A stretch of DNA of 64,000 bases from Merluccius polli (GCA_030340625.1 JAOPHQ010000569.1:512001-576000); one strand, 5' to 3'; numbered from the stretch's first letter, positions 13,746 to 27,368 are shown. Numbers and translations are program-made. Notes: a model not told the origin generated them from the sequence alone.

Positions 13746-13784
13746 ATCATAGTGCTTGTTTCCATCCGTGCCATACGCGCACGC

Positions 13785-13794
13785 ACACACACAC

Positions 13795-13838
<44 letters not shown>

Positions 13839-13845
13839 GCACACG
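13785..13845. repeat. (CA)n microsatellite
   Basis: (CA)n with CACCCACC and CGCA interruptions. Overlapping ORFs on the minus strand read Cys/Val repeats and are not genes. Confidence 0.9.
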
Positions 13846-13969
13846 CAAACAATAATCCGCAATGAGAGAGGGAGAGAGAGGTCCACATTCGCGCATGCAG
13901 CGCGCATATGCACACAAATAAGCCGCAATTGAGAGAGAGAGGGGAGAGAGAGGGGGGTGTGACTCACAA

Positions 13970-15079
13970 TCAATGAGAGACGTGAGCCTGGTGCGACGCA
14001 CACAACCGGCCTATCCTGGCAGGGATGGATGAGAGGCAGACACGGAGCTCCTGGTCCACAGTCCTCAGTCGCTCCCTGTACTTGTTCTTGATGTATGTCA
14101 GGCTTGAAAAGCTCAGTTCGCACAGATAAGTTGTGGAGAAGGGAAGCAAAATAGCAACAGCGCTACTTGAAGCCACTGGATACTCTTTTTCCACTGATAT
14201 CCAAAACCTGTCCAATTCCATGTCACCAAATCTCATTTTCAATGTGCGGTCTTCCCTGATCTCCATCAGTTGCTCCTGTGTTGGCAGTGGCCAGTCCGTT
14301 GTGCTCTCCAGTGCGCGTGAACTCCATGGATCACGGACCCAGTCAAACTGTGCATAACACTCCGATGGAAAATAATGATTAAATCGCTCGTCAAGAGATT
14401 TCAGATGCTGGGCTATGAGGTCAGAAAGCGTGCTGCTGTTTACATGCACATTGCACAGGGGAAACATATCCAGCCTGCCCTGTTCCACAAAGGAACGCCA
14501 GAGTGTGAGCTTAGATCTGAAGCCACGCAGTTTGTCAGACGAGGAGAGGAGGTTTTCTTCTTTGCCTTGCATTTTAATGTTCAGCTCATTGAGGTGCTTG
14601 AAGATGTCAGCCAAATACACGAGTTTTACGCACCATTGCTCATCTGCGAGCAGCTCTGCATATGCAGATTTCTCTTCTGTCAAGAAGACTCTGAGTTCTT
14701 CTCTTAACTCGTACAATCGGCCCAAAACCTTCCCCCGTGACAGCCAGCGGACTGCCGTGTGTAGCAACAAGCTCTGATGCTCTGCCCCCATTTCCTCGCA
14801 CAGAATCGAAAACAGGCGGCTCTTTAACGGGCGCGCTTTTATGAAATTAACAATGTCCACTGCTCTGTCAAGTACGTCCGAAAGTTCTTTTGGGAGCGTC
14901 TTTGCAGCAAGTGCCTCTCTGTGAAGGAAGCAGTGGGTTGTGCGGATGTCAGGGTTTTGCTGTTTGGCCCTGCTAATGAAACCTTTGGCACAGCCCGTCA
15001 TTGCAGCCGCACCATCCGTACAGATACTAATACAGTTCTTCCAACTCAATCCTCCCTTTTCAAGATACTCATTTGTCAC
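13970..15079 (-). pseudogene. hAT transposase, C-terminal part (ZBED5-like)
   Basis: This 369-residue frame carries the later half of a BED-type hAT transposase. Near its start is CTDGAAAMTG, containing the second catalytic Asp, followed by a HCFLHREALAAK segment and the VRWLSRG block typical of ZBED5/SCAND3-like proteins. A C-terminal hATC dimerisation region includes LPFSTTYLCELSFSSL and IKNKYRERL. Upstream of the first Met the frame continues toward 15100 (TTGEEIYRVTNEYLEK). It then meets a deletion that removed the segment normally linking it to the N-terminal piece, including the region with the first catalytic Asp. The enzyme would excise and reinsert DNA in the nucleus; this copy cannot be active. 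Family recognition is confident; the exact Repbase family is unknown. Confidence 0.9.
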
Positions 15080-15111
15080 ACGATAAATTTCTTCTCCTGT
15101 CGTTTTGTTTG

Positions 15112-15645
15112 TTATTTTGCAGCTGGAGGCCCTAGCATTTTGTTTACAATTGCTGTACAGGCTGGCATAATTACAGTATCTGCAATAGTGTGGGGCGTCT
15201 TTGTTTTAGCTACTATTTCAGCTACGAGGTAGCTAGCTTCCAGTGCCTTCTCCGAGACTTTTGCAGATTTAATCATCATTTGTTCTTGACAGCTGTGTTG
15301 ACTTTTCATTCGAACAAAATATTCAGCATCCTTGTCAGCAAGTGATGGATGATTAGTGGTCAGGTGTCTTTTAAGTTTGCTCGGAACCATCCCTTGGTTT
15401 GACAGTTTCATCCCACATATTAGACACAAAGGGAGAGGGCATGCTTCATCCCCAGTACTGATGAAGCCAAGTTTGAGGTAATTGTCGTTGTATGTTCTCT
15501 TTTTAGCCTTATCTACCTTTGCGACCTTTGGTGCAGACTCAGAGCTGGTGGACGAAGGCTCGCATGAAGTAGTAGGCTGAGGCTCCATTTCACAGTCAAT
15601 CATGTCTGGTTCTTGTGGGGCTTTTCTTTTTAAAAAACGATCCAT
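15112..15645 (-). pseudogene. hAT transposase, N-terminal part with BED zinc finger
   Basis: This 177-residue frame starts MDRFLKRKAP and has an acidic, Ser/Pro-rich linker to about residue 65. A BED-type zinc finger follows, with CLICG and HLTTNH supplying the C2H2 ligands (about residues 90-115). It ends CTAIVNKMLGPPAAK at a stop where the internal deletion changes frame. The start is chosen because MDRFLKRK is the usual N-terminus of this transposase group and lies about 360 bp from the element's right end. BED fingers bind the transposon ends. Together with the 13970-15079 piece it forms one gene broken by a deletion plus frameshift. Confidence 0.9.
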
Positions 15646-16186
15646 GATGCTTGTTCCTTGCTCTTTGTGAAATGTATTTTCGCGGTTAAATTATAAAACA
15701 ATGTGCTGTGTGCTGCGCTGTCACGCTGACACCGGTGGGGACGTCACGTTATGAGACAGATTTTTATGGTTAATTTTATATATTTGTTTAACTAAAATGA
15801 CTTTACAATTTTATTAATCCATTCATATGTAAGAAAGAATGTATTTATGTATTCAATATATTCATATATGTTATATGAAATGTCAGATTTTTTATTTTTT
15901 TTATTTTTTTTATTAAATGTCAGAATACGTAATTTTTTGGCGGCACCCCTGACACAGTCACGGGGCACCCCAGGGTGCCGCGGCACCCACTTTGAGAAAG
16001 GCTGCTCTAGACACCCCCTAGCGGCAGCAAATTTATTTGGCAGCCAGGTAGGTCTAGCACGGCTCCGTCGGCTTTTTGGTGCTGGGAACACCAAGTATGT
16101 CAGACCAATCACAGCGTGAGGGGCGGAGTCGAAAGCCGGGCTACCATGACGACAGAGTTGCGACGGTTCTGTGTTAGAGGTAAACA

Positions 16187-16340
16187 ATGGCTGCTGCTGC
16201 TGGCGAACGGCTGTCTTTCGACTCGGCTTTGGCCGCGACTCTTCAAGACTTGAATTTAACATTTTATTTGAGAAAAGAACAAAGAACGGCACTGAAGTCT
16301 TTCCCCGAAAATAAATATGTATTTGGAGTTTTGATTAATT
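16187..16340 (+). pseudogene. RecQ-like helicase, N-terminal fragment within a TIR element
   Basis: The frame starts at the ATG in aacaatggctgctg and reads MAAAAGERLSFDSALAATL, continuing through NLTFYLRKEQRTALKSF to VFGVL. This matches my recollection of the start of multicopy fish RecQ-like SF2 helicases. In those, a Q-motif-like K-E-Q-R-x-A-L segment is followed by VFGVLPTGYGKS (Walker A). Here the sequence stops resembling the helicase exactly where Walker A should be and runs into a palindrome, so no ATPase core is present. The open frame continues meaninglessly to 16390. It lies inside the 9-bp-TSD element, suggesting either gene capture or derivation of a MITE from a helicase-encoding autonomous element. 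Assignment rests on recalled family sequence and needs a database search. Confidence 0.55.
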
Positions 16341-16370
16341 ACGTAGTCAGAGCCGTCGCTCTGACTACGT
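16341..16370. repeat. Perfect hairpin, 13-bp arms with 4-base loop
   Basis: acgtagtcagagc at 16341-16353 and gctctgactacgt at 16358-16370 are exact reverse complements around cgtc. The hairpin lies inside the 9-bp-TSD element just after the RecQ-like fragment, perhaps at a deletion junction. Confidence 0.9.
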
Positions 16371-16798
16371 CACCTTCTTCGTTGCTCTGATTGGTTGTAG
16401 CGCTATCCTATTGCGTGCAGAGGGAACTTGAAAGACAACCGTTTATCCCGCCCACACTGCCAATGGAGCTGAGCCAGACCTTACATCTTTCTGATGTGGG
16501 TCTGGCTTGCCAGGCTAGGCCTATATAGTTAAGTTTCAGAAATGAGCATCGAACGGGGCAGTGGGGCTGAGCATTTATCTTTGAATACTTATTATAGCGC
16601 CCTATGGGTGAAATGGTACCAAGCTTTTCGGAGACCTGCTTACCGAGGATACATATCAACAAATTTGAAAACCTTTTCACAATCTTGGGCTGAGCTATAG
16701 GCCTTACCAATCAAAATAATAAGAAGAATCCCTAGAAAAACAATAGGTATCCAGTTTCACTGTAAATATCAGACCAAGTCAGAACTCAATTTTCTTTT

Positions 16799-16818
16799 GC
16801 GTGTGTGTGTGTGTGTGT

Positions 16819-16851
<33 letters not shown>
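16799..16851. repeat. (GT)n microsatellite
   Basis: (GT)n with a single A interruption near 16823. It lies about 370 bp upstream of the first neurexin exon in this window. Confidence 0.9.
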
Positions 16852-16854
<3 letters not shown>

Positions 16855-17217
16855 TTGGGGGGCTTATATTTAACTCATAAGTCATCTTGCAGGAAATATG
16901 GATGGATGGTGACTTATGACTTCCACGTCCTAGATGTGAATAATTCATAACCTGTTTGTGAGACTGTAACCTGGGTTGGACTAGTTTACCGCAGCCTGAC
17001 CTACTTTGACTTAAGGGAGCTGTGGTTGAATGTCTATTCTGTATCCTAACGAATCCTCAATTCAACAAAAAACGTCTTGTATTCAAAAATAAAAGTTATG
17101 ACATAGCTAGAAAATTGTTAGAAAAAGCATCCATAAAAGTAAATATATTTTTAAATTTGTTTAAGTGGTGTCCAATGCAAACATTCAAAATTCTCTTGCA
17201 TCTACCGTCTCCTTCAG

Positions 17218-17399
17218 CTGGGACAACGTACATCTTCGGGAAGGGCGGAGGCCTCATCACGTTCAAGTGGCCAGCCAACGAGAGGCCCAGCACCCGTACA
17301 GACAGGCTCACCGTGGGCTTCAGCACCTCCCTGAAGGAGGGCATCCTGGTCCGCATCGACAGTGCACCCGGCCTGGGGGACTACCTCATGCTGCACATA
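17218..17399 (+). CDS. nrxn3: Neurexin-3 exon: start of LNS6 domain
   Basis: This 182-base internal exon follows a pyrimidine-rich acceptor (ctaccgtctccttcag) and ends at donor ATA|gtaaga. It begins in phase 2 (ct completing an Ala codon) and ends in phase 0. It encodes GTTYIFGKGGGLITFKWP through RIDSAPGLGDYLMLHI, the first beta strands of LNS6. This is the domain shared by alpha- and beta-neurexins that binds neuroligins, LRRTMs and cerebellins at presynaptic terminals. The Asp of GLGD corresponds to Ca2+ ligand Asp137 of rat neurexin-1beta. RIDSAPGLGD (not RVDSSSGLGD) points to NRXN3. It is the first exon common to alpha and beta transcripts, so a beta-specific exon should splice to it; none was found in the upstream 17 kb. 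Confidence 0.96.
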
Positions 17400-19330
17400 G
17401 TAAGACCCCTGCTGTCCTCAGCTTTTGTCTTCTCAGATGTTACACCATGCTTGTTTTGTATCTGTTTGTTCTCTTGTTTGGTACGTTTTCTGTTCCTGAC
17501 TTCCTCTTTCTGTCTGCCCGCCCACATCAGACTTTCAGCTTGCAACCTTTTCTTGAAAAGGACATTGCCAATGGAAGGAAATCAAATAGGCACGAGAAAT
17601 GAAAAACAACACATAATAAAGGATACCTAAGAACACAATTCTTAATATTAAACACACAGGAAATCTCCCAGTAAGGCTGAGAAGTCAGAATTACACCAAC
17701 AAGGTCCTTTTTAATATGTAAACTAATCTTATCAACCTACTTTTACTTTAGGCTGTTGTTCGCCTCACGGTCACAACATTCAAATTAATTGGATTCAGTT
17801 GAACATGTAATTTAATTATGGCCTGCCTCAGAGGGCTGTTTTGACGTCCGTCATGTGGACTCCCTCCTATACTCTACATTTCACTGGATTACACCGTCGG
17901 CTTAATTAAATCACCACCAAATTACTTTGATTGCAGGGGATTATGAATGACAAAGTAAATGTAGCAACAGTGAATAATTGCCATAAGCTAAATACATTAC
18001 TCCACACCCATGTAGGTTACAATAAGGCATAGTGGGGGGTATGTACCTTTGAATGTGAATGGTGCACACTAGGGGTGCGACCATGTACTTGAGTAATCGA
18101 GTACTCACTGGCAGTGTCAAAATCGATTAGAACAAAATTGTAATCGGAAATCGTTAGTTCACCATGGAGGGATGCTAATTCTGACTTTTTTTTCTGACCA
18201 ATAACCAACACTCATTAACCGGTCAATAACCATTCACCAATAAGAATAATTGTGCTATAAAAAAATGGACGAATGTCTTTGACCCATAAAAAAATATTGA
18301 AAAGGAGAGCTGCCCGAATTCATACTTTCAAACTTCAAGCTTCCGATAATCGTTACGTTTCCGAAGGTATATTCAATAGTTTAACACCTCAACCTGTTAA
18401 TGTCCGAGTTTTGTCATGTGCCAACTGGCTATGTGAAGCCTGTATGAGCATGTGCCCCCAGTATTATTAAATAAAACAGATGATTACTAAGGCTTTTATT
18501 ACAACTGACTAATGATATCTATATAGATATATATGTGTATAAAGTGCTCCCAATGACAACAAATATTGACAGATTCGTCGGTCTTGCCATTTCTCAAAGT
18601 GGTACAATGTACTAGTGAGTGTGGGGATTACCACTTCAGAAACATCATCTCAGTTCAGAGGAAAAAAGCTGAAGCTGCTACTTGCTAAAAGTGTGGATGT
18701 ATAAAAGACATAATAGATGTATATGGATAAAAGATAATAACAACAGAGCGCCTTAAGAGTACGTCACCACTGACAACCTTGCTGATTAAAGGTAATGGCA
18801 CTCTTAAATGCAAGTAACATGAACAAATTATGACAGTGTACTAAACTACAACCGAAAGAGTAATGTTATAATGTTCAATACAAAACTAATGATACTACGA
18901 TTGTAATATTTGGGGCCAGCCCTTTATTTTTCCATGTGCAACTTCAGCAAAAACAGAACGTGAGGATTTATTTTATTATTAATTGTTTGTTTTTTTACCA
19001 TTTAACTGATAGTCAGGTCAAAAAATATTAACAGTTAAACGGTTAAACGGTTAATTTAATTAATTCTAAATTAAATATTAAATAAAGTTATTATACTGTA
19101 CCTAAATCATTGTTGCATTAATCACCATGGTAACATTAAAAATGCTTGCATGCAAAAAAGCTTTTGACACTCAAATGAAGACAATGGCAGAACCGAGCAA
19201 AAAGAAAAGCCTTGTATGGTTACGCTATTTGGACATTTTGGACAGAAACAAACCGTGAGGAGAGTCAAAAGTAGAGAAACGCATTTGGAATTTGGAAATG
19301 AAATCATTCCACACTGGATTTATTATGTAA

Positions 19331-20260
19331 GGGATAATCCACGACGAGGAAGTATCATGCATGTTATTGAAAAATATTGCACTTCGCGGAGCATATGTTT
19401 GCCTCCATATGTGCCCCATTGTTTGTTGTGGTTCTTAGCCCCCACATCGTGCATTATTTTTCGATACATGCACACCTCGGAGTGGATTATCCCACTTATA
19501 CCATGGCCACTTGCGAATCATTAAAAATATAAGAGTGTTGATTCACATTTTGGGGTAATTCTGTCTCAAAAGTACAACTTTTAGCTCACACTACATTTTG
19601 CGTGCCTGTAAACAAACGACAAATGACCAGAGAAATATATGGGTCTGACTAATGCCTGGAACTCAATCAGTTAACATGAGATTCATATGGAATGCAGACA
19701 TTACCTTATTACTCCAGTAAATAGAGACGATCTTAGTAACGACATGGCAACGTTACCTTATTACTCCAGTAAATAGAGACGATCTTAGTAACGACATGGC
19801 AACGTTACCTTATTACTCCAGTAAATAGAGACGATCTTAGTAACGACATGGCAACGTTACCTTATTACTCCAGTAAATAGAGACGATCTTAGTAACGACA
19901 TGGCAACGTTATCTTATTACTCCAGTAAATAGAGACGATCTTAGTAACGACATGGCAACGTTACCTTATTACTCCAGTAAATAGAGACGATCTTAGTAAC
20001 GACATGGCAACGTTATCTTATTACTCCAGTAAATAGAGACAACCTTAGTAACGACGTGGCAACGGGGAAGCTTTCTAAACGTAGTCCCATCCGAGTCTGG
20101 TCCAAGTTTCGTTTAGCAGATTAATTTTTAGACCAGTGATAAGGCTGCTTATGTTACGATCACATCATAGCCGGCGTGCATGTTATTGAAAAATAATGCA
20201 CACTTCTCCAGCCAATCAGAATCAGAAGAGTATTCACCCAGGTCATGGTATAATATGTGT
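19331..20260. repeat. Palindromic fish repeat family around a minisatellite
   Basis: gggataatccacgacgagg at 19332 is nearly complementary to cctcggagtggattatccc at 19477, making an inverted pair with gttattgaaaaatattgcac and its reverse form between them. A further gttattgaaaaataatgcac with a ccaatcagaatcag block follows at 20183-20225. The same words recur at 50150-50205 and 55675-56035, so this is a dispersed transposon family. Superfamily is unknown. Confidence 0.65.
19701..20064. repeat. 52-bp minisatellite, seven copies
   Basis: The units start with ttacctta or ttatctta at 19701, 19753, 19805, 19857, 19909, 19961 and 20013, a constant 52-bp period. Copies 5 and 7 share ttatc; the rest have ttacc. 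The last copy is diverged (gacaacc, gacgtgg). Each junction contains gtaacg and cgttac 9 bases apart, so each can form a small hairpin. Confidence 0.95.
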
Positions 20261-20528
20261 TATTACAAGCGCTAGGACATGGATATTTATAGTGCTGTGA
20301 AGTGCAAACAGACAGGTGCGCTGTGCGATGACGCATGCGCGCATGCACAACAAAAAAAAGAAAATGAGTACTACCAGTAATTGGTAATCGTTTAGAGAAA
20401 ATCATACATTTTCCCACCCAGTGCACACGCATGTGGGGAACAACAGACCCACTGCCCTGGGAGCTGCCTTTGATCTGCCAGGACCACTGGAGCCAATTTT
20501 GGATACTTCTCATGACCACACTTACTGT

Positions 20529-20593
20529 AGTGTGTGTGTGTGTGTACGTGTGTGTGTGTGCGCGTGTGTGTGTGTGTGTGTGTATATGTGTAT

Positions 20594-20632
<39 letters not shown>

Positions 20633-20790
20633 CAGGTGTGTGTTTCCAGACAACCCTGTAAGTAGCTGCAATGTCCCAACGGCTGCTCACATCCACACAG
20701 TGCACTGTAGAAGGGCTGTGTGATGTTTATTGCATAGCTTGAGTCACATCAGGTTGGACGGGGGCAGCATGATAAACAAACTTGTCTAAA

Positions 20791-20831
<41 letters not shown>

Positions 20832-20957
20832 TCAACATGTCACAAATCCAGCTGTGGTGCATGTATGGAAAAGCGGAGCACATACCCCCACTCAACAGAG
20901 GTTGGAGAATTAATGACCCTGTGATCCAGTTTTCTCTTTTATCATAACAATTGCTTC

Positions 20958-21019
<62 letters not shown>

Positions 21020-21031
21020 CTCTCTCTCTCT
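20529..21031. repeat. Three microsatellites: (GT)n, (GT)n and (CT)n
   Basis: Interrupted (GT)n at about 20529-20641, pure (GT)n at about 20793-20829, and (CT)n at about 20960-21031 with one CGCT interruption. His/Thr, Cys/Val and Arg/Glu ORFs here are repeat translations. Confidence 0.92.
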
Positions 21032-21696
21032 TACCCTCCATCTGTCCATTGGCTGTCTGTGATCTCTGTGCCAGCTGTGTTGAATTCCCTCTTTTTTGCA
21101 GCAGCAGCCAAAGTAATGATCTTCCAATAGGCCCTGGTTGCCAGCTTCCATAGCAGACTACAGTTGTTGTTCATCTTTACATAGCTTTTTTTAGTACAAA
21201 CTTAGCATACACAGACAATCAGGGTATCAGAAAGTTATATAATACAAAGTATATGTATAAGCATAATTTACATAATATTAAGTTATGAAACAAAAATGGG
21301 AACAATAGTGTTAGAATGAATAGAATGAATTTACAGTGTTGAAAGAGACCAGCCAAAGTCTTTGGTTGAAAGAAAAAAAAAGACAAGGTTTTTGTCTTTG
21401 CATTTAACTCAAGCTATCTTACCATCTTTGCCAAACTGAGCCAACTAATACTGCACTCCGATTGTCCATTTATGGCGACTTGCCTCCTGCTTCCTGCTAA
21501 ATCTCCAGATGGTTTCCTCAATCTCCATTGTACCCGCTGTTCTAATTGTCGAATGCTCGAAAAGAAGCTCAATCAGACGCTGAATCATATTAGGGACTGA
21601 TGATGCATCAATTTATCCTATCAGGAAGTGTTTTAGTGATTTATTTGACTATGTCATCAGACATCACTATCAGGCCCAATTCCAAAATGCTCCTTT

Positions 21697-22131
21697 TGTC
21701 ATGGCCACAGTGTGGTGCTGTGTGTTCTCCCCCTGTTTCGGCCACACCCCCTGCTTGTCTACTGCTCACACCTGGTCCGCATCAGCTCATCAACTCCCCT
21801 TCAAATACACCTGGTTTCCCTGAGGTCGTCGCCAGATCGTACTACTAGACACCGTGGTAGTTACTCGTACCTGGCTCCAGTGTATACTCTCTTTCTAGTA
21901 GTTCTCGTGCTGATTTTTCCATGCCTCACCTGTTGTTCTCTTTGTCATGGTTTGTGGACCTACACCTCCAGCCTGCCCGCCTCACTCCATCCAGCCGATC
22001 CACCCCCACTCTCCAACCTGCCCCCCTGCCTCATTCCTGATTAATCCAATAAACCTGTTCATCTTCACTCCACTCCTGTACCGTCTCTGTGTTCCGCTCT
22101 TGGGCCCAGCAGCTATCGCGCTGCCATAACA
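21697..22131 (+). repeat. 5' LTR of the chromovirus, 435 bp
   Basis: It starts tgtcatggccacag and ends cgcgctgccataaca. It contains gccagatcgt at 21831-21840, complementary to the primer site just inside the element, which should lie at or near the transcript start. A polyadenylation signal (aataaa, near 22047) lies downstream of it. The LTR therefore supplies both promoter and 3' processing signals. Confidence 0.95.
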
Positions 22132-22133
22132 GA

Positions 22134-22143
22134 ACGATCTGGC
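22134..22143 (+). promoter_or_regulatory. Putative self-primer binding site
   Basis: acgatctggc, starting two bases after the LTR, is an exact 10-base reverse complement of gccagatcgt in the LTR (21831-21840). I saw no obvious tRNA-type site. Tf1 of fission yeast and related elements prime cDNA synthesis by folding the 5' end of their own RNA onto such a site; applying this here is inference. Confidence 0.65.
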
Positions 22144-22148
22144 CACGA

Positions 22149-23109
22149 ATGGACCCAGCGGACATGGATTCCTTCCGCCAAACTCTCTCCACTCAATGCA
22201 CCCTGGTCGGGCAACACAGCCAAGCTCTCCAGGAAGTCATGGAGGCCTTTAAGGGCCTCGCTACCCGGGTCACGCAGATGGGCGTCCAACTGGACGTACT
22301 GGTCTCCCACACCACGGCTTCCCCGCCGGCTACAGTACCACCTCCTGTCCCTACTCCCCCGGCTCTGCCGCTTCAGGCCCGAGAGCCTTTCATTCCTGCT
22401 CCGGAGCACTATGCTGGGGACATAGGTACGTGTAGGGCATTTTTGACCAACAACCTCTTACCTACCCGACTGATAGGTCGAGAATAGCTTTTATGTTGGG
22501 TTCACTTAGGGGTAATGCACTAGCGTGGGCTTCAGCCTTGTGGGACAGTAAGTCCCCAGCTTGTGATAATTTTGATTTCTTTGTTGCTGAGATGAGGAAG
22601 GTTTTTGATCACCCAGTTGAGGGAGGAGACACCGCCAGGCGGCTTATGTCCCTACGTCAGGGTTCTCGCAGTGTAGCGGAGTTTTCTGTTGAATTTAGGA
22701 CGGTCGCAGTCAACTCGGGCTGGAACGACCAGTCACTACGAGGGCTTTTTCTTTCCAGCCTTAACGAGTCAATTAAGGATGAGCTAGCTATTAGGGATGA
22801 GGCAGACAGCCTGGAGGAAGTAATCGCCCTCTCCATCCGGCTGGATAACCGCCTTCGTGAGCGGCGTAGGGAAAGGGCTAGCCATTCCATGTCCCCAGCA
22901 TTCACTGGCCCCTCTCTCCCGCACCTACCGAGAGCTGCTCCTCCCCCACCGGTGCCACGAGCAGTGTCCGCAGAGGAGCCCATGCAGCTGGGGCGCCCCA
23001 TCTAACTCAGGCACAGCGCCTCCAACGGATAAGGACCGGAGTTTGTTTGTATTGTGCACAGCCGGGACACCTCATCGCCGCCTGTCCGTCACTGCCAAAA
23101 GACGAGGCT

Positions 23110-23110
<1 letters not shown>
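22149..23110 (+). pseudogene. Chromovirus gag, frameshifted
   Basis: The gag frame starts at the ATG 18 bases inside the LTR (MDPADMDSF). It runs through a coiled N-terminal part and a Pro-rich segment to a break near 22450-22487, where a small deletion shifts frame and creates a TAG. The capsid-like part resumes at about 22470-23005 in another frame (LGSLRGNALAWASALWD, then FSVEFRTVAVNSGW). A further shift near 23000 precedes a CCHC zinc knuckle, C-x2-C-x4-H-x4-C, at 23044-23085. Gag would form the particle and package RNA. Gag-type sequence ends around 23110, where the pol frame takes over. Confidence 0.9.
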
Positions 23111-26392
<3,282 letters not shown>

Positions 26393-26396
<4 letters not shown>

Positions 26397-26407
26397 GGGG
26401 GAGGTAC
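26393..26407 (+). promoter_or_regulatory. Polypurine tract before the 3' LTR
   Basis: The purine-rich run tgagggggaggtac immediately precedes the 3' LTR, in the expected place for plus-strand DNA priming of an LTR retrotransposon. Confidence 0.7.
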
Positions 26408-26842
26408 TGTCATGGCCACAGTGTGGTGCTGTGTGTTCTCCCCCTGTTTCGGCCACACCCCCTGCTTGTCTACTGCTCACACCTGGTCCGCATCAGCTCA
26501 ACAACTCCCCTTCAAATACACCTGGTTTCCCTGAGGTCGTCGCCAGATCGTACTACTAGACACCGTGGTAGTTACTCGTACCTGGCTCCAGTGTATACTC
26601 TCTTTCTAGTAGTTCTCGTGCTGATTTTTCCATGCCTCACCTGTTGTTCTCTTTGTCATAGTTTGTGGACCTACACCTCCGGCCTGCCCGCCTCACTCCA
26701 TCCAGCCGATCCACCCCCACTCTCCAACCTGCCCCCCTGCCTCACTCCTGATTAATCCAATAAACCTGTTCATCTTCACTCCACTCCTGTACCGTCTCTG
26801 TGTTCCGCTCTTGGGCCCAGCAGCTATCGCGCCGCCATAACA
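26408..26842 (+). repeat. 3' LTR of the chromovirus, 435 bp
   Basis: Same length as the 5' LTR. The differences I see are in catcagctca(a/t)caac, gtcat(a/g)gttt, acctcc(g/a)gcct, cctca(c/t)tcctg and gcgc(c/t)gcc. It is followed directly by the ccttt target duplication. Confidence 0.95.
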
Positions 26843-27367
26843 CCTTTAACATGATAGTGCTGGTGCTTGGGTGATCAAAAAGCTTGAGAATTAGGAAAAA
26901 GTATTCAAACCTTTTTGTTGATAATCCATAAATGAATCAGTCAGTTATTTGACAGAAGGTATATCTGCTAATAATTAGCACAGGTGTGCTCCCCCTCACT
27001 GTCATTGGTTAGCAGCTTAAAAGTACACAGCTACCTTCTTGAGGATTTTTAACAACAGCATATTTTTGTATTTTATATTTCACAGTACCGCTGTTCCTTA
27101 TTTTTTCTCTGCCAAAATGTGTCACTTGATGGTAAACTAAACTAATAGGTGTACAGAGACGTCATTATCTGTCTCTGTATCTGTATTCGGATAGAAGACA
27201 GGAAGTGGGCATGGCTTATACCATGATTTAAGTCACGTTAAATCGGGCAAATGTTGTATTTATATTAATTGGCAATGAAATGTTTGTGCCTTCAAAGCAT
27301 AAAATAGATTTAATATTGGCATATAATCTATTATGAAATATATTTCCACATCCTCATACTGTACTTT

Positions 27368-27368
<1 letters not shown>

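Larger units (their letters stand above)
13356..16004 (-). mobile_element. hAT transposon (ZBED5-like transposase), 2649 bp, 8-bp TSD
   Basis: The TIRs are cagcctttctcaaac at the left and ctttgagaaaggctg at the right. They are flanked by a perfect 8-bp target duplication, ctctagac, at 13348-13355 and 16005-16012. The transposase is read on the minus strand in two pieces (15645-15112 and 15079-13970). Between the gene and the left end are a LINE-like 3' tail (about 13525-13745) and a (CA)n tract (about 13785-13835). The TIR consensus (CAG...TTCTCAAA) and the protein match the Charlie/Buster side of hAT. It is inactive because its transposase is internally deleted. Confidence 0.92.
13338..16517 (+). 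mobile_element. TIR transposon remnant with 9-bp TSD, hosting a nested hAT
   Basis: The ends are tagcctagaactctagac on the left and gtctggcttgccaggcta on the right; the outer words tagcct/aggcta are exact and the inner part is diverged. They are flanked by an exact 9-bp duplication, ggcctatat, at 13329-13337 and 16518-16526. Without the nested hAT (13356-16004) and one copy of its TSD, the element is about 523 bp. It holds a promoter-like segment with gaccaatcacag and gggcggagtc, then an ATG opening a RecQ-helicase-like reading frame (16187), and a palindrome at 16341. A 9-bp TSD fits Mutator-like elements better than hAT, but I could not assign the superfamily. Confidence 0.7.

Noticed and set aside
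14133..15232. Plus-strand ORFs of 70-120 residues
   Set aside because: They are antisense shadows of the hAT transposase frames on the minus strand.
17022..17630. 202-residue ORF spanning the first neurexin exon
   Set aside because: Only 17218-17399 of it is coding; the ends of the ORF are intron read-through past clear AG and GT splice signals.
19701..20064. Regular repeat array that could suggest CRISPR
   Set aside because: The units are contiguous 52-bp tandem copies with no unique spacers, in a vertebrate intron with no cas genes; it is a minisatellite.
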